A stretch of DNA of 24,199 nucleotides from VFKE01 sp031400955 (GTDB lineage Bacteria > Verrucomicrobiota > Verrucomicrobiia > Verrucomicrobiales > Verrucomicrobiaceae). The translations under genes were made by a program, and so were the position numbers. The notes beneath the pieces are model-generated. The model searched no databases and had not been told where the DNA came from. It was given only the letters and a program-made list of their open reading frames with translations. The stretch covers positions 1 through 24,199 of the forward strand of contig JANNQW010000227.1 of assembly GCA_031400955.1 (NCBI GenBank), given 5' to 3'. Positions 14,125 to 22,589 of this stretch are shown here, one piece after another; the first letter of the stretch is position 1; every line of letters starts with the position of its first letter.

Positions 14125-14994
14125 TTACGCGCCGATTGGATGCCAGGTTGTTTTGTATTCGACGAGATCCCGGATTTCGTAAAGTCCCTGCGTCGAATCG
14201 GCGAACCAGTCGTGCGTTTCTTCAGTCTTGCGCAAGTGCACGCGTTTCACGCTGTCGGCTGCGGCGAGCTTAATTTGCTTGCGCTCATCGGCATTCGCCA
14301 CGCCGGTGATCGCGCGGAGATGGGCGTGAGTGGCGAACGTGGGCAGCAGTTCAGCGCGAAATCCGGTGAGCAAATTTACCACGCCACCGGGCAGATCGCT
14401 GGTTGCCAGCATTTCTCCGAGTGCGATGGACGGATACGGCTGTGAAGTGGAAGCGAGTGCGACGACGGTGTTTCCAGAAGTGATTGCCGGTGCGATGAGT
14501 GAGACCAGCGCCAGCAGGGGGGCATCTTCGGGCGCCAGCACGCCGACGATGCCGGTGGGTTCGGTGACAGTGAAATTGAAATGCGGCGACGACACGGGGT
14601 TCACATTGCCGAGCAGTTGCTCATACTTGTCCGTCCAGCCGGCGTAGTGGATCAGCCTGTCCACGGTGGCGGCGACTTCGGTCTTCGCGCGGGCAGAGGG
14701 CTGCCCGCCCACATGGAGCGCCTCGATCATCTCCGCGCTGCGGGCCTCGATCATTTCCGCGAGCCGGTAAAGAATCTGGCAGCGATTGTAAGCTGAGCGT
14801 TTTGACCAGCCGGAACCAGCTTTGGCGGCGGCTTCGACGGCATTGCGCAAATCCTTTCGCGTGCATTGCGGGATGTTGGCGAAGAACGCGCCGGACGCGT
14901 CATGGAGTGGAGTGACGCGGCCCGATTCGGAGCGGATGAAGGCACCGCCGACATAACACTTCGGTGTTTTGGTGATGGGGAGGCGGGGATTCAT
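14125..14994 (-). CDS. Half-length aldehyde dehydrogenase-like protein without catalytic residues
   Basis: The 289-residue protein is clearly related to the N-terminal NAD-binding part of aldehyde dehydrogenases: CYVGGAFIRSESGR (13-26), the helical region to about 120, then TEPTGIVGVLAPEDAPLLAL (144-163), APAITSGNTVVAL (168-180) and LPGGVVNLLTG (200-210). After TGVANADERKQIKLAAAD the sequence departs. There is no ELGGK glutamate, no GQxCxAGSR cysteine and no catalytic domain, and it ends with a distinct tail, EIRDLVEYKTTWHPIGA. The frame is intact with a normal stop, so this is a maintained short paralogue rather than decay. It lies 78 bases after a full ALDH gene and may be a partner or regulatory subunit of it (inference). 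No Shine-Dalgarno sequence is visible. Confidence 0.85.
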   Translation of the reverse strand: MNPRLPITKTPKCYVGGAFIRSESGRVTPLHDASGAFFANIPQCTRKDLRNAVEAAAKAGSGWSKRSAYNRCQILYRLAEMIEARSAEMIEALHVGGQPSARAKTEVAATVDRLIHYAGWTDKYEQLLGNVNPVSSPHFNFTVTEPTGIVGVLAPEDAPLLALVSLIAPAITSGNTVVALASTSQPYPSIALGEMLATSDLPGGVVNLLTGFRAELLPTFATHAHLRAITGVANADERKQIKLAAADSVKRVHLRKTEETHDWFADSTQGLYEIRDLVEYKTTWHPIGA

Positions 14995-15003
14995 GATTTT
15001 TTG

Positions 15004-15073
15004 GACAGGATTAACAAGATTAACAGAATTGGATCAGTGCTTTCTTCATCATTTGAATTCTGTTAATCCTGTC
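15004..15073. repeat. GATTAACA-type inverted repeat between the two ALDH genes
   Basis: The left arm at 15004-15030 contains GACAGGATTAACA followed by a 9-base AAGATTAAC duplication, and the right arm AATTCTGTTAATCCTGTC (15056-15073) is the perfect inverse of the arm without that duplication. The left part to 15036 matches 7849-7881 at 29 of 33 positions. The right arm touches the first base of the stop codon complement of the ALDH gene. As RNA it could fold into a stem that tunes read-through or stability between the two ALDH cistrons. Confidence 0.7.
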
Positions 15074-16602
15074 TATACAAGCTTGCAATAGTCCAGCACA
15101 CCTTGCCTTCCGCCTTCGCGACCGAAGCCGCTTTCTTTGTAGCCGCCGAAGGGGCTGGTGGGATCAAATTTGTTATAGGTGTTAGCCCAAACCACGCCCG
15201 CCTTCAGTTCGACTGACATTTTCAAAATGCGCGAACCTTTGTCGGTCCATACGCCGGCACTCAATCCATAAGGAGTGTTGTTCGCCTTCTCGATGGCTTC
15301 ATCAACCGTGCGGAAGGTGAGCACGCTCAGGACGGGCCCAAAAATTTCCTCGCGCGCGATGCGGTGGCTCATGGTGACGTTGGAGAACACGGACGGCTTG
15401 AAGAAGAAACCCTTCGCTGGCAGGCCGCATGGTGATTGATAAAGTTCCGCGCCTTCGTTCACGCCGCTTTCCACTAGCTCGCGGATTTTTCCGAGCTGCT
15501 CCTTGGAGTTGATCGCACCGACGTCGGTGTTCTTGTCCAGGGGATCGCCCACGCGCAGAACCTTGATGCGATTTTTTAGCTTGGCGAGCACGGCTTCCGC
15601 CACGCCTTCCTGCACTAATAAGCGCGAACCTGCGCAACAGACATGACCTTGATTGAAGAAGATGCCGTTGACGATACCTTCCACAGCTTGATCAAGCGGG
15701 GCGTCGTCGAACACGATGTTGGCCGCTTTGCCGCCGAGTTCCATGGTCATCTTTTTGTCGGTGCCGGCCAGCGAGCGCATGATGATCTTCCCGACTTCGG
15801 TGCTGCCGGTGAAAGCCACCTTCGCGGCGAGCGGGTGATTCATGACGGCGGCGCCGGTTTCGCCAGCGCCGCTCACGATGTTCACCACGCCGGGAGGCAG
15901 TCCGGCTTCCTGTAAAATCTCGCCGAACTTCAGTGCGGTGATGCTAGTAGTTTCCGCAGGTTTGATGACGACGCAGTTTCCCATCGCCAGCGCCGGTGCG
16001 ATTTTCCAGGCCATCATTAATAGCGGGAAGTTCCATGGGATCACCTGACCGACCACGCCCAGTGGTTTCACCATGCGGCCAGGGGCAAGATATTCCAGTT
16101 TGTCCGCCCAGCCGGCATGATAGAAAAAATGCGCTGCGGCCATCGGCACATCGAAGTCGCGTGATTCCTTGATCGGCTTGCCGCCGTTCATGGTTTCCGC
16201 GATGGCAAATTCCCGTGCGTGATCCTGGAGCAACCTGGCGATGCGGTAGATGTATTTTCCGCGTTCGCGCCCCGGCATTTTTCCCCAGACCGTATCATAG
16301 GCCCGTTGGGCGGCTTGATACGCCGCGTCCACATCCGCTGGTGATGCCAGTGCGATGTCGGCGATTTTTTGTTCGGTGGCTGGATTGATGGTGGGAAAAT
16401 ATTTGCCGCTTTTTGGCGCGGTGAATTCTCCGTTGATGAACAGATCGTAGCGGGGCTTCAGCTTGGGATCCGCCGTTTCAGGCGCCGGGTCAAACTCCCA
16501 GAGGTCGCCGAAGATGAGTTCGCGCGATGGCTTCCTCGCTGGAGCGTCGGAAGGGCGAACTGCGGCGCGCGAGTTTTGCCTTTTGTTGGTCTTGGTGGCC
16601 AT
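15073..16602 (-). CDS. Aldehyde dehydrogenase, NAD(P)-dependent
   Basis: This is a complete 509-residue aldehyde dehydrogenase, oxidising an aldehyde to the carboxylate in the cytoplasm. An extra 50-residue Lys/Arg/Pro-rich N-terminus precedes the usual start YDLFINGEF (52-60). Motifs are VIPWNFP (187-193), VVIKPAETTS (211-220), FTGSTEVGK (264-272), general base Glu288 in MELGGK and nucleophile Cys322 in GHVCCAGSR (319-327), with EEIFGPV and SPFGGYKESGFGRE near the end. It lies 18 bases after deoC, so acetaldehyde released by DeoC is the likely substrate (inference from context). It has one of the few clear Shine-Dalgarno sequences here, GGAG seven bases before ATG. Confidence 0.93.
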   Translation of the reverse strand: MATKTNKRQNSRAAVRPSDAPARKPSRELIFGDLWEFDPAPETADPKLKPRYDLFINGEFTAPKSGKYFPTINPATEQKIADIALASPADVDAAYQAAQRAYDTVWGKMPGRERGKYIYRIARLLQDHAREFAIAETMNGGKPIKESRDFDVPMAAAHFFYHAGWADKLEYLAPGRMVKPLGVVGQVIPWNFPLLMMAWKIAPALAMGNCVVIKPAETTSITALKFGEILQEAGLPPGVVNIVSGAGETGAAVMNHPLAAKVAFTGSTEVGKIIMRSLAGTDKKMTMELGGKAANIVFDDAPLDQAVEGIVNGIFFNQGHVCCAGSRLLVQEGVAEAVLAKLKNRIKVLRVGDPLDKNTDVGAINSKEQLGKIRELVESGVNEGAELYQSPCGLPAKGFFFKPSVFSNVTMSHRIAREEIFGPVLSVLTFRTVDEAIEKANNTPYGLSAGVWTDKGSRILKMSVELKAGVVWANTYNKFDPTSPFGGYKESGFGREGGRQGVLDYCKLV

Positions 16603-16620
16603 GAGTTTTCTCCGGGAAAA

Positions 16621-17556
16621 TTAATAAGATTCGGCTGCCTCGCTGAAATAGTAGGGTGCCTGATAACTGCCGCTGCGCTCTTTTTCGATCTGCCGCAGTA
16701 GATCGTTCAAGAGGGTGCTGGCACCGAAACGGTAGCGTTTATTGTTGAGCCACTCATCACCGAGGGTCTCTTTGACGGCGATGAGAAATTGGAGTGCTTG
16801 CTTGGCGGTGCGGATGCCGCCAGCGGGTTTCATGGCAATGGGGATGCCGGTTTCAAAATAGAAATCCCGGATGGCTTCGAGCATGACCTGATTGTTGCCG
16901 AGCGTTGCGTTGGAGGATGTCTTTCCAGTGCTGGTCTTGATGAAGTCATGGGGCCGCAGCACGCGCATGGCGAGAAAGCTGGCGGCGCGGATGTTGTCGT
17001 AGGTTTCCAGTTCGCTGGTTTCCAAAATCACTTTCAGCGTTGAAGCGCCGCAGGCTTCAACCACTTGCCTGATCTCGTCCTGCATCAGGCTGAATTCGCC
17101 AGATAGAAAAGCGCCGCGATTGATCACCATATCGATCTCGTCCGCGCCGTCAGCGACTGCCGCCCGGACTTCCGCGAGGCGGGTCTTCAAAGGTGCCTGG
17201 CCGCTGGGGAAGGCGGTGGCGACGGAAGCGACTTTGACGCTGGTGCCCGAGATGTGTTTTTTAGCATGCTTCACCATCGCGGGATAAACGCACACGGCCG
17301 CCGTGCTGGGAACGTCAAATCCCTCATGCGGTGTGATCGCTTTCTGACACAATGAGGCCACCTTGCCGGGCGTGTCCTTGCCTTCCAGGGTGGTGAGATC
17401 CACCATAGTCACTGCGAGGTTCAAGCCGAAAAGCTTCGACTTCTTCTTGATGCTGCGCGTGGTATATTTGGCGACGCGTTCTGCAACACCGACTGCATCC
17501 ACGGTGCCGATTTCGTGGAAGAGGCGTCGGAAGGCTGCATAAGCCGATGCGGACAT
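16621..17556 (-). CDS. deoC: Deoxyribose-phosphate aldolase (DERA)
   Basis: DeoC splits 2-deoxy-D-ribose-5-phosphate into acetaldehyde and glyceraldehyde-3-phosphate, the last step of deoxynucleoside catabolism. The class I aldolase residues are visible: Schiff-base Lys207 in DFIKTSTGKTS (204-214), Lys243 in AMKPAGGIRT (241-250) and Asp142 in DEIDMVINRGAF (139-150). VCVYPAMV (88-95) and VKVASVATAFPSGQ (107-120) are typical strands. At 311 residues it is the longer form of the family, with an N-terminal extension of about 45 residues and a C-terminal extension after RFGAS. It heads the operon deoC-ALDH-short ALDH. Only a weak purine stretch precedes its ATG. Confidence 0.95.
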   Translation of the reverse strand: MSASAYAAFRRLFHEIGTVDAVGVAERVAKYTTRSIKKKSKLFGLNLAVTMVDLTTLEGKDTPGKVASLCQKAITPHEGFDVPSTAAVCVYPAMVKHAKKHISGTSVKVASVATAFPSGQAPLKTRLAEVRAAVADGADEIDMVINRGAFLSGEFSLMQDEIRQVVEACGASTLKVILETSELETYDNIRAASFLAMRVLRPHDFIKTSTGKTSSNATLGNNQVMLEAIRDFYFETGIPIAMKPAGGIRTAKQALQFLIAVKETLGDEWLNNKRYRFGASTLLNDLLRQIEKERSGSYQAPYYFSEAAESY

Positions 17557-17614
17557 TTGATATTTTGATCTCTGATGGGGGTAATAACAATCTCAAAGTT
17601 TTTGCTGAGAAGCG

Positions 17615-17690
17615 GCATGCGGCACAGTCCATGCTTGCGAAAGACTCCGGTCAGTCTTATTTGACTGCCCTTTCGCCGATTCCCGCATGC
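17615..17690. other. Nested inverted repeats upstream of deoC, possible structured RNA
   Basis: An outer perfect 8-base pair GCATGCGG (17615-17622)/CCGCATGC (17683-17690) encloses a perfect 7-base pair GCGAAAG (17637-17643)/CTTTCGC (17670-17676), which in turn encloses CAGTC/GACTG (17652-17656 with 17663-17667). The three stems nest without conflict, forming one rod-like structure of 76 bases. It lies 59 bases upstream of the deoC ATG on the minus strand and 266 bases upstream of gltB. It could be a leader RNA of deoC, a binding region or a cruciform repeat. It does not match a riboswitch that I can recognise. An 80-codon minus-strand frame through this area is not considered real. The rest of the 399-base gap holds only the two features listed next. 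Confidence 0.45.
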
Positions 17691-17861
17691 AACGGGTAGC
17701 CAGAATATGAAAATCCCTCACTACGACATCTCTATATTCAGCGTCTGTTCCCTTCATAGCATGAAGCGGGGACACCGTCTGCGGGTGGAGCTTAACTCCT
17801 GAGAACCCCCAAATGGTTGTTTCATCAGCCAACAAATTTTTAATCTTCAGTCACAGCGCAC

Positions 17862-17890
17862 TTGTCCGGGCGTAATTATTCCATTATAGC
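17862..17890 (+). promoter_or_regulatory. Candidate sigma70-like promoter for gltBD
   Basis: TTGTCC (17862-17867) and TATAGC (17885-17890) are spaced by exactly 17 bases, each matching the consensus at four of six positions. Initiation would fall near 17897 and leave a leader of about 60 bases before the gltB ATG. Confidence 0.35.
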
Positions 17891-17893
17891 CAT

Positions 17894-17930
17894 GCCCCCC
17901 AGCTTTGAGTTTCATATCGAATCAGGGGGC
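17894..17930 (+). promoter_or_regulatory. GCCCCC/GGGGGC stem in the gltB leader
   Basis: Six-base GC-only arms at 17894-17899 and 17925-17930 enclose 25 bases, ending 25 bases before the gltB ATG. If the promoter above is right, this stem would begin almost at the 5' end of the mRNA, where it could stabilise the transcript or affect initiation. Confidence 0.3.
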
Positions 17931-17955
17931 GATTCCACTTTAGAACTTCATCGAA

Positions 17956-20900
17956 ATGCATAACCCAACACCACCTGAAAAGCAGGGGCTCTATGACCCC
18001 AGGTTCGAGCATGATGCCTGCGGGGTCGGATTCGTCGTTCACATGAAGGGGAAGAAGTCCCACGACATCGTGCAAAACGCGCTGACGATTCTGGCCAACG
18101 TCGATCATCGCGGCGCGTGCGTCGAAGAATGCACTGGGGACGGCGCTGGCATCTTGATCCAGATGCCGCATTTGTTTTTCAAGAAGGCAAGCGCAGCGGC
18201 TGGCTTCAACTTGCCGGAGCCGGGACAGTACGGCGTGGCTTCGCTTTTCACTGCGCGCGATCCAGCGATGCGGGCGAAGAGCCAAGCGATTTTCGAGAAA
18301 GTCGTGCGCGATGAAGGCCAGGTCTTCCTCGGCTGGCGCGATGTGCCGGTGGATAATTCAGGACTCGGCAAATCCTCCAAAGCCAGCGAGCCCTTCATGC
18401 GACAGGCATTCATCGGTCGCAGTGCCGGAATGGCGGACGATGCGGCTTTCGAACGGAAACTCTATGTCATCCGCAAGGTGGCGCATCTCGCCATCCGTGC
18501 GGCCAAGGTGGATACGTTCTGGTATGCGCCTAGTTTGTCCTGCCGCACGCTGGTCTATAAAGGCATGCTCACGCCGCTCCAGGTCGGCGAGTATTTCACG
18601 GATCTCCATGACCCCGACATGCAGAGCGCACTGGCGCTGGTGCATTCCCGGTTCTCGACCAACACCTTCCCAAGCTGGGAACGGGCGCATCCGTATCGTT
18701 ACATCGCGCACAATGGCGAAATCAACACGCTGCGCGGCAACATCAACTGGATGAACGCGCGGCAGTCGCTCTTTGAGTCGGAATTGTTTGGCGATGACAT
18801 GAAGAAGATCAAGCCGGTGATCAACATCGACGGCAGTGACTCGACCATCTTTGACAACTCGCTGGAGTTGCTGGTGCTTTCGGGGCGCTCGCTGCCGCAC
18901 GCGATGATGATGATGATCCCCGAACCGTGGAGCGGTCATGAGTCGATGAGCGACGAGAAAAAAGCGTTCTACGAATATCACTCCTGCCTCATGGAACCTT
19001 GGGACGGTCCGGCTTCCATCGCTTTCACCGATGGAACGATGATCGGTGCCACACTCGACCGCAACGGCCTGCGTCCTTCGCGTTATTATGTAACCAAGGA
19101 CGATCTGGTGATCATGGCCTCGGAAGCGGGCGTGCTTCCGATCGAACCGGAACGCATCGCACACAAGGGTCGCTTGCAGCCGGGTCGCATGTTCCTCGTG
19201 AACATGGAGGAAGGCCGCATCATCGCCGATGACGAGATCAAAGAAAAGATCGCCTCAGAAAAACCCTACCGCCTGTGGCTGGACAAGCATCTCGTCCAAC
19301 TGGCGAATGTGAAGGACGCACTCGAACTGCCGCTGCCCGATCACAAGACCGTGCTGCAACGGCAGACTGCGTTCGGCTATACTTTTGAAGACTTGCGCCT
19401 GCTGATGACTCCGATGGCGCGTGATGGTGTGGAAGCCGTGGGATCCATGGGCACGGACACGCCTCTAGCCGTGCTCTCGGACAAGTCGAAGCTGCTCTAC
19501 GATTACTTCCAGCAGCTTTTTGCGCAGGTGACGAACCCGCCGATCGATTGCATTCGCGAGGAGATCATCACTTCGGCAGTCACGACCATCGGACCCGAGG
19601 GCAATCTGTTGAAGCCCACGCCGGAGAGTTGTCATCTTATCGAACTGAAGTCGCCGATCCTCAGCAACGAGGAACTCGCGAAGCTGAAGCATGTCGCGCA
19701 AGGTCAGTTCGCGTCGGCCACGCTGCCGATCATATTCCATCCGAAGGACGGCGCCGCTGGTCTCGAAAAAGCGATGGAGCATCTCTGCGCAGAAGCAGGA
19801 AAGCTGATCGCCGCAGGGAAGAATATTCTCATTCTCTCTGACCGTGGAGTGAACAAAGAAAATGCGCCGATCCCGGCACTGCTCGCCGTCGCTGGTCTGC
19901 ATCACCATCTCATCCGCGAAGGCACCCGCACTTTGTGCGATCTGGTTCTGGAATCCGGTGAACCGCGCGAGGTGCATCACTTCGCGACGCTCATCGGTTA
20001 CGGCTGTGGCGCGATCAATCCCTATCTCGCTTTCGAGACGCTCGATGACATGATCCGTCAAGGGCTCTTGGTGAAGGTGGATTCCAAGACCGCGTGCAAG
20101 AATTTCATCAAGGCCGCGACTAAGGGCGTCATCAAAGTGGCGTCGAAAATCGGCATCTCTACAATGCAGAGTTATCGTGGTGCGCAGATCTTTGAAGCTG
20201 TCGGCCTGAATCAGGCGATGGTGGACAAATATTTTACATGGACCGCGACGCGTATCGAAGGCGCGAGCATCGAAGTCATCGCGAAAGAATCCATCGCGCG
20301 GCACAATCACGCTTTTCCAGATCGCACCGTGAACGGTCACGCTCTCGATGTCGGCGGCGAATATCAATGGCGCAAAGAAGGCGAAGGTCATCTCTTCAGT
20401 CCGCAGACCATTCACACGCTGCAAAAAGCGGTCCGCACCGGCAGCTTCGAAACTTTCAAGCAATACAGCGCGCTTGTGAACGACCAGAGTCAGAAGCACT
20501 ACACACTGCGTGGTTTGCTTGATTTCAAAAAGCTCGAGCCGGTGCCCATCGATGAAGTAGATAGCATCGAGACGCTCATGAAGCGCTTCAAAACCGGCGC
20601 GATGAGTTATGGTTCGATCTCGAGCGAAGCGCACGAAGCGCTCGCCATCGCGATGAATCGGGTCGGCGGCAAATCAAACACAGGTGAAGGCGGCGAAGAT
20701 TCCGCGCGTTACACATGGACGAACGAGCGCGGTGATTCCAAAAACAGCGCCATCAAGCAGGTGGCGTCCGGTCGCTTCGGTGTGACCAGCCTCTATCTGA
20801 CGCAGGCCAAGGAAATCCAGATCAAGATGGCCCAGGGTGCGAAGCCCGGTGAAGGCGGTCAGCTTCCTGGTGCCAAGGTGTATCCTTGGATCGCCAAGGT

Positions 20901-22542
20901 GCGCCACTCGACGCCTGGGGTCGGTCTCATTTCACCACCGCCGCATCACGACATTTATTCCATCGAAGATCTCGCGGAACTCATCCACGACTTGAAGAAC
21001 GCGAATCGCGCGGCGCGGATCAGCGTGAAACTGGTCTCCGAAGTTGGTGTCGGCACCATCGCTGCCGGTGTGGCCAAGGCGCATTCTGACGTGGTGCTCA
21101 TCTCGGGTTACGACGGCGGCACTGGCGCTTCGCCACAGACTTCCATCAAGCATGCCGGTCTCCCGTGGGAACTGGGACTTGCGGAGACGCATCAGACACT
21201 GGTCTTGAATAATCTTCGCAGCCGCATCGCTGTCGAAGCTGACGGTCAGATGAAAACTGGTCGCGATGTCGTCATCGCTGCGTTGCTCGGTGCTGAGGAA
21301 TTTGGATTCGCCACGGCGCCACTCGTCACTCTGGGCTGCATCATGATGCGCGTATGTCACTTGAACACCTGCCCGGTTGGTGTTGCCACGCAGGATCCGC
21401 TCCTGCGGAAAAACTTCACCGGTGATCCAGATCACGCCGTGAATTTCATGAAATTCATCGCGCAGGAAGTTCGCGAACTCATGGCTCAGCTCGGCTTCCG
21501 CAAGCTGGAGGACATGGTCGGGCGCACTGACGTGCTCGAAGCCCGGAAAGCCGTCGAACACTGGAAGGCGAGGGGACTCGACTTCTCGAAGATTCTTTAT
21601 CAACCACCTGTCGGACCCGAAGTGGGCCGCTTCTGTACCGAGAAGCAGGATCACGGTCTCGACAAATCCATCGATATCACCAGGCTGCTCGACATTTGCC
21701 GGCCCGCCATTGAGCGCGGAGAAAAAGTAAAAGCCACGCTGCCGATTCGCAATGTGAACCGCGTCGTCGGCACCATTCTTGGCAATGAAATCACCAAGCG
21801 CCACTGGCAAGGATTGCCGGACGACACGGTGCATCTCCATTTCCAGGGCAGCGCTGGCCAGAGCTTTGGCGCGTTCGTTCCGAAGGGCGTGACGCTCGAG
21901 CTTGAAGGCGACGCCAACGACTATGTGGGCAAGGGACTCAGCGGAGGACGCATCATCGTTTATCCGCCAACCAGCTCCACGTTTGTTGCCGAAGAAAACA
22001 TCATTGCTGGCAACGTCACGCTTTACGGGGCGACCAGTGGCGAAGTCTATCTGCGCGGCATGGCGGGCGAGCGTTTTGCCGTGCGCAACTCCGGCGTGGA
22101 TGCTGTAGTGGAAGGCGTCGGCGATCACGGCTGCGAATACATGACCGGCGGTCGTGTCGTCGTGCTCGGCGCCACGGGGCGCAATTTCGCCGCCGGCATG
22201 AGCGGTGGTGTCGCTTATATCCTGGATGAAACGGGTGACTTCGCCACACGCTGCAACACGCAGATGGTCGGACTTGAATCACTGGAAGACAAAGATGAGA
22301 TCGACGCTCTGTTTGCTCTGATCAAGAAACATGCCGATTACACCAAGAGCCAGAAAGCTTTCAAGGTGATCGCGCTTTGGGAGCAGATGCTGCCGAAGTT
22401 CGTCAAGGTGATGCCGAAAGACTATAAGCGGGTGCTCCAGGCATTGAAGAAAGCGCAGCAGGATGGATTGAGCGGCGATGATGCGCTTAATGCCGCCTTT
22501 GAAGCAAACGCCAGGGATGTCGCCCGCGTCGGGGGGAGCTGA
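17956..22542 (+). CDS. gltB: Glutamate synthase, large (alpha) subunit
   Basis: GltB, with GltD, makes two glutamates from glutamine and 2-oxoglutarate in the GS-GOGAT ammonium assimilation pathway. The 1528-residue product has the full bacterial architecture. A class II glutamine amidotransferase domain has Cys22 (HDACGVGF) preceded by a short propeptide that would be removed so Cys becomes N-terminal. A central domain follows to about 780. The FMN/synthase domain, about 830-1190, has KPGEGGQLPGAKV and GYDGGTGASP. The 3Fe-4S cysteines are Cys1128, Cys1134 and Cys1139 in CIMMRVCHLNTCPVG. The GXGXG beta-helix, about 1270-1470, has GGRIIVYPP and GATGRNFAAGMSGGVAYILDE. Ammonia is channelled from the first to the synthase domain. 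gltD follows after 47 bases. No Shine-Dalgarno sequence is visible; the start is placed just before the propeptide motif. Confidence 0.97.
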   Translation: MHNPTPPEKQGLYDPRFEHDACGVGFVVHMKGKKSHDIVQNALTILANVDHRGACVEECTGDGAGILIQMPHLFFKKASAAAGFNLPEPGQYGVASLFTARDPAMRAKSQAIFEKVVRDEGQVFLGWRDVPVDNSGLGKSSKASEPFMRQAFIGRSAGMADDAAFERKLYVIRKVAHLAIRAAKVDTFWYAPSLSCRTLVYKGMLTPLQVGEYFTDLHDPDMQSALALVHSRFSTNTFPSWERAHPYRYIAHNGEINTLRGNINWMNARQSLFESELFGDDMKKIKPVINIDGSDSTIFDNSLELLVLSGRSLPHAMMMMIPEPWSGHESMSDEKKAFYEYHSCLMEPWDGPASIAFTDGTMIGATLDRNGLRPSRYYVTKDDLVIMASEAGVLPIEPERIAHKGRLQPGRMFLVNMEEGRIIADDEIKEKIASEKPYRLWLDKHLVQLANVKDALELPLPDHKTVLQRQTAFGYTFEDLRLLMTPMARDGVEAVGSMGTDTPLAVLSDKSKLLYDYFQQLFAQVTNPPIDCIREEIITSAVTTIGPEGNLLKPTPESCHLIELKSPILSNEELAKLKHVAQGQFASATLPIIFHPKDGAAGLEKAMEHLCAEAGKLIAAGKNILILSDRGVNKENAPIPALLAVAGLHHHLIREGTRTLCDLVLESGEPREVHHFATLIGYGCGAINPYLAFETLDDMIRQGLLVKVDSKTACKNFIKAATKGVIKVASKIGISTMQSYRGAQIFEAVGLNQAMVDKYFTWTATRIEGASIEVIAKESIARHNHAFPDRTVNGHALDVGGEYQWRKEGEGHLFSPQTIHTLQKAVRTGSFETFKQYSALVNDQSQKHYTLRGLLDFKKLEPVPIDEVDSIETLMKRFKTGAMSYGSISSEAHEALAIAMNRVGGKSNTGEGGEDSARYTWTNERGDSKNSAIKQVASGRFGVTSLYLTQAKEIQIKMAQGAKPGEGGQLPGAKVYPWIAKVRHSTPGVGLISPPPHHDIYSIEDLAELIHDLKNANRAARISVKLVSEVGVGTIAAGVAKAHSDVVLISGYDGGTGASPQTSIKHAGLPWELGLAETHQTLVLNNLRSRIAVEADGQMKTGRDVVIAALLGAEEFGFATAPLVTLGCIMMRVCHLNTCPVGVATQDPLLRKNFTGDPDHAVNFMKFIAQEVRELMAQLGFRKLEDMVGRTDVLEARKAVEHWKARGLDFSKILYQPPVGPEVGRFCTEKQDHGLDKSIDITRLLDICRPAIERGEKVKATLPIRNVNRVVGTILGNEITKRHWQGLPDDTVHLHFQGSAGQSFGAFVPKGVTLELEGDANDYVGKGLSGGRIIVYPPTSSTFVAEENIIAGNVTLYGATSGEVYLRGMAGERFAVRNSGVDAVVEGVGDHGCEYMTGGRVVVLGATGRNFAAGMSGGVAYILDETGDFATRCNTQMVGLESLEDKDEIDALFALIKKHADYTKSQKAFKVIALWEQMLPKFVKVMPKDYKRVLQALKKAQQDGLSGDDALNAAFEANARDVARVGGS

Positions 22543-22589
22543 TCCGCAGATAGATGACACTGAACCAACTGGCATTTCAATTTTGATCT

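Noticed and set aside
14125..14994. Short ALDH as a frameshifted pseudogene of a full-length ALDH
   Set aside because: The frame is intact, the sequence downstream of its stop has no ALDH catalytic-domain motifs, and its C-terminal tail is not ALDH-like, so it is a short paralogue rather than a broken gene.
17593..17835. Minus-strand 80-codon frame upstream of deoC
   Set aside because: It has no Shine-Dalgarno sequence or known motif, and it runs straight through the nested inverted repeats, which better explain the sequence.
17557..17955. Possible glutamine or other nitrogen-related riboswitch before gltB
   Set aside because: I looked for conserved riboswitch core sequences and saw none; only generic stems are present.
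20932..22128. Long minus-strand frame (398 codons) inside gltB, and a similar one at 19465-20634
   Set aside because: They lie wholly antisense to well-conserved gltB, show no recognisable motif, and are typical shadow frames of GC-biased codons.
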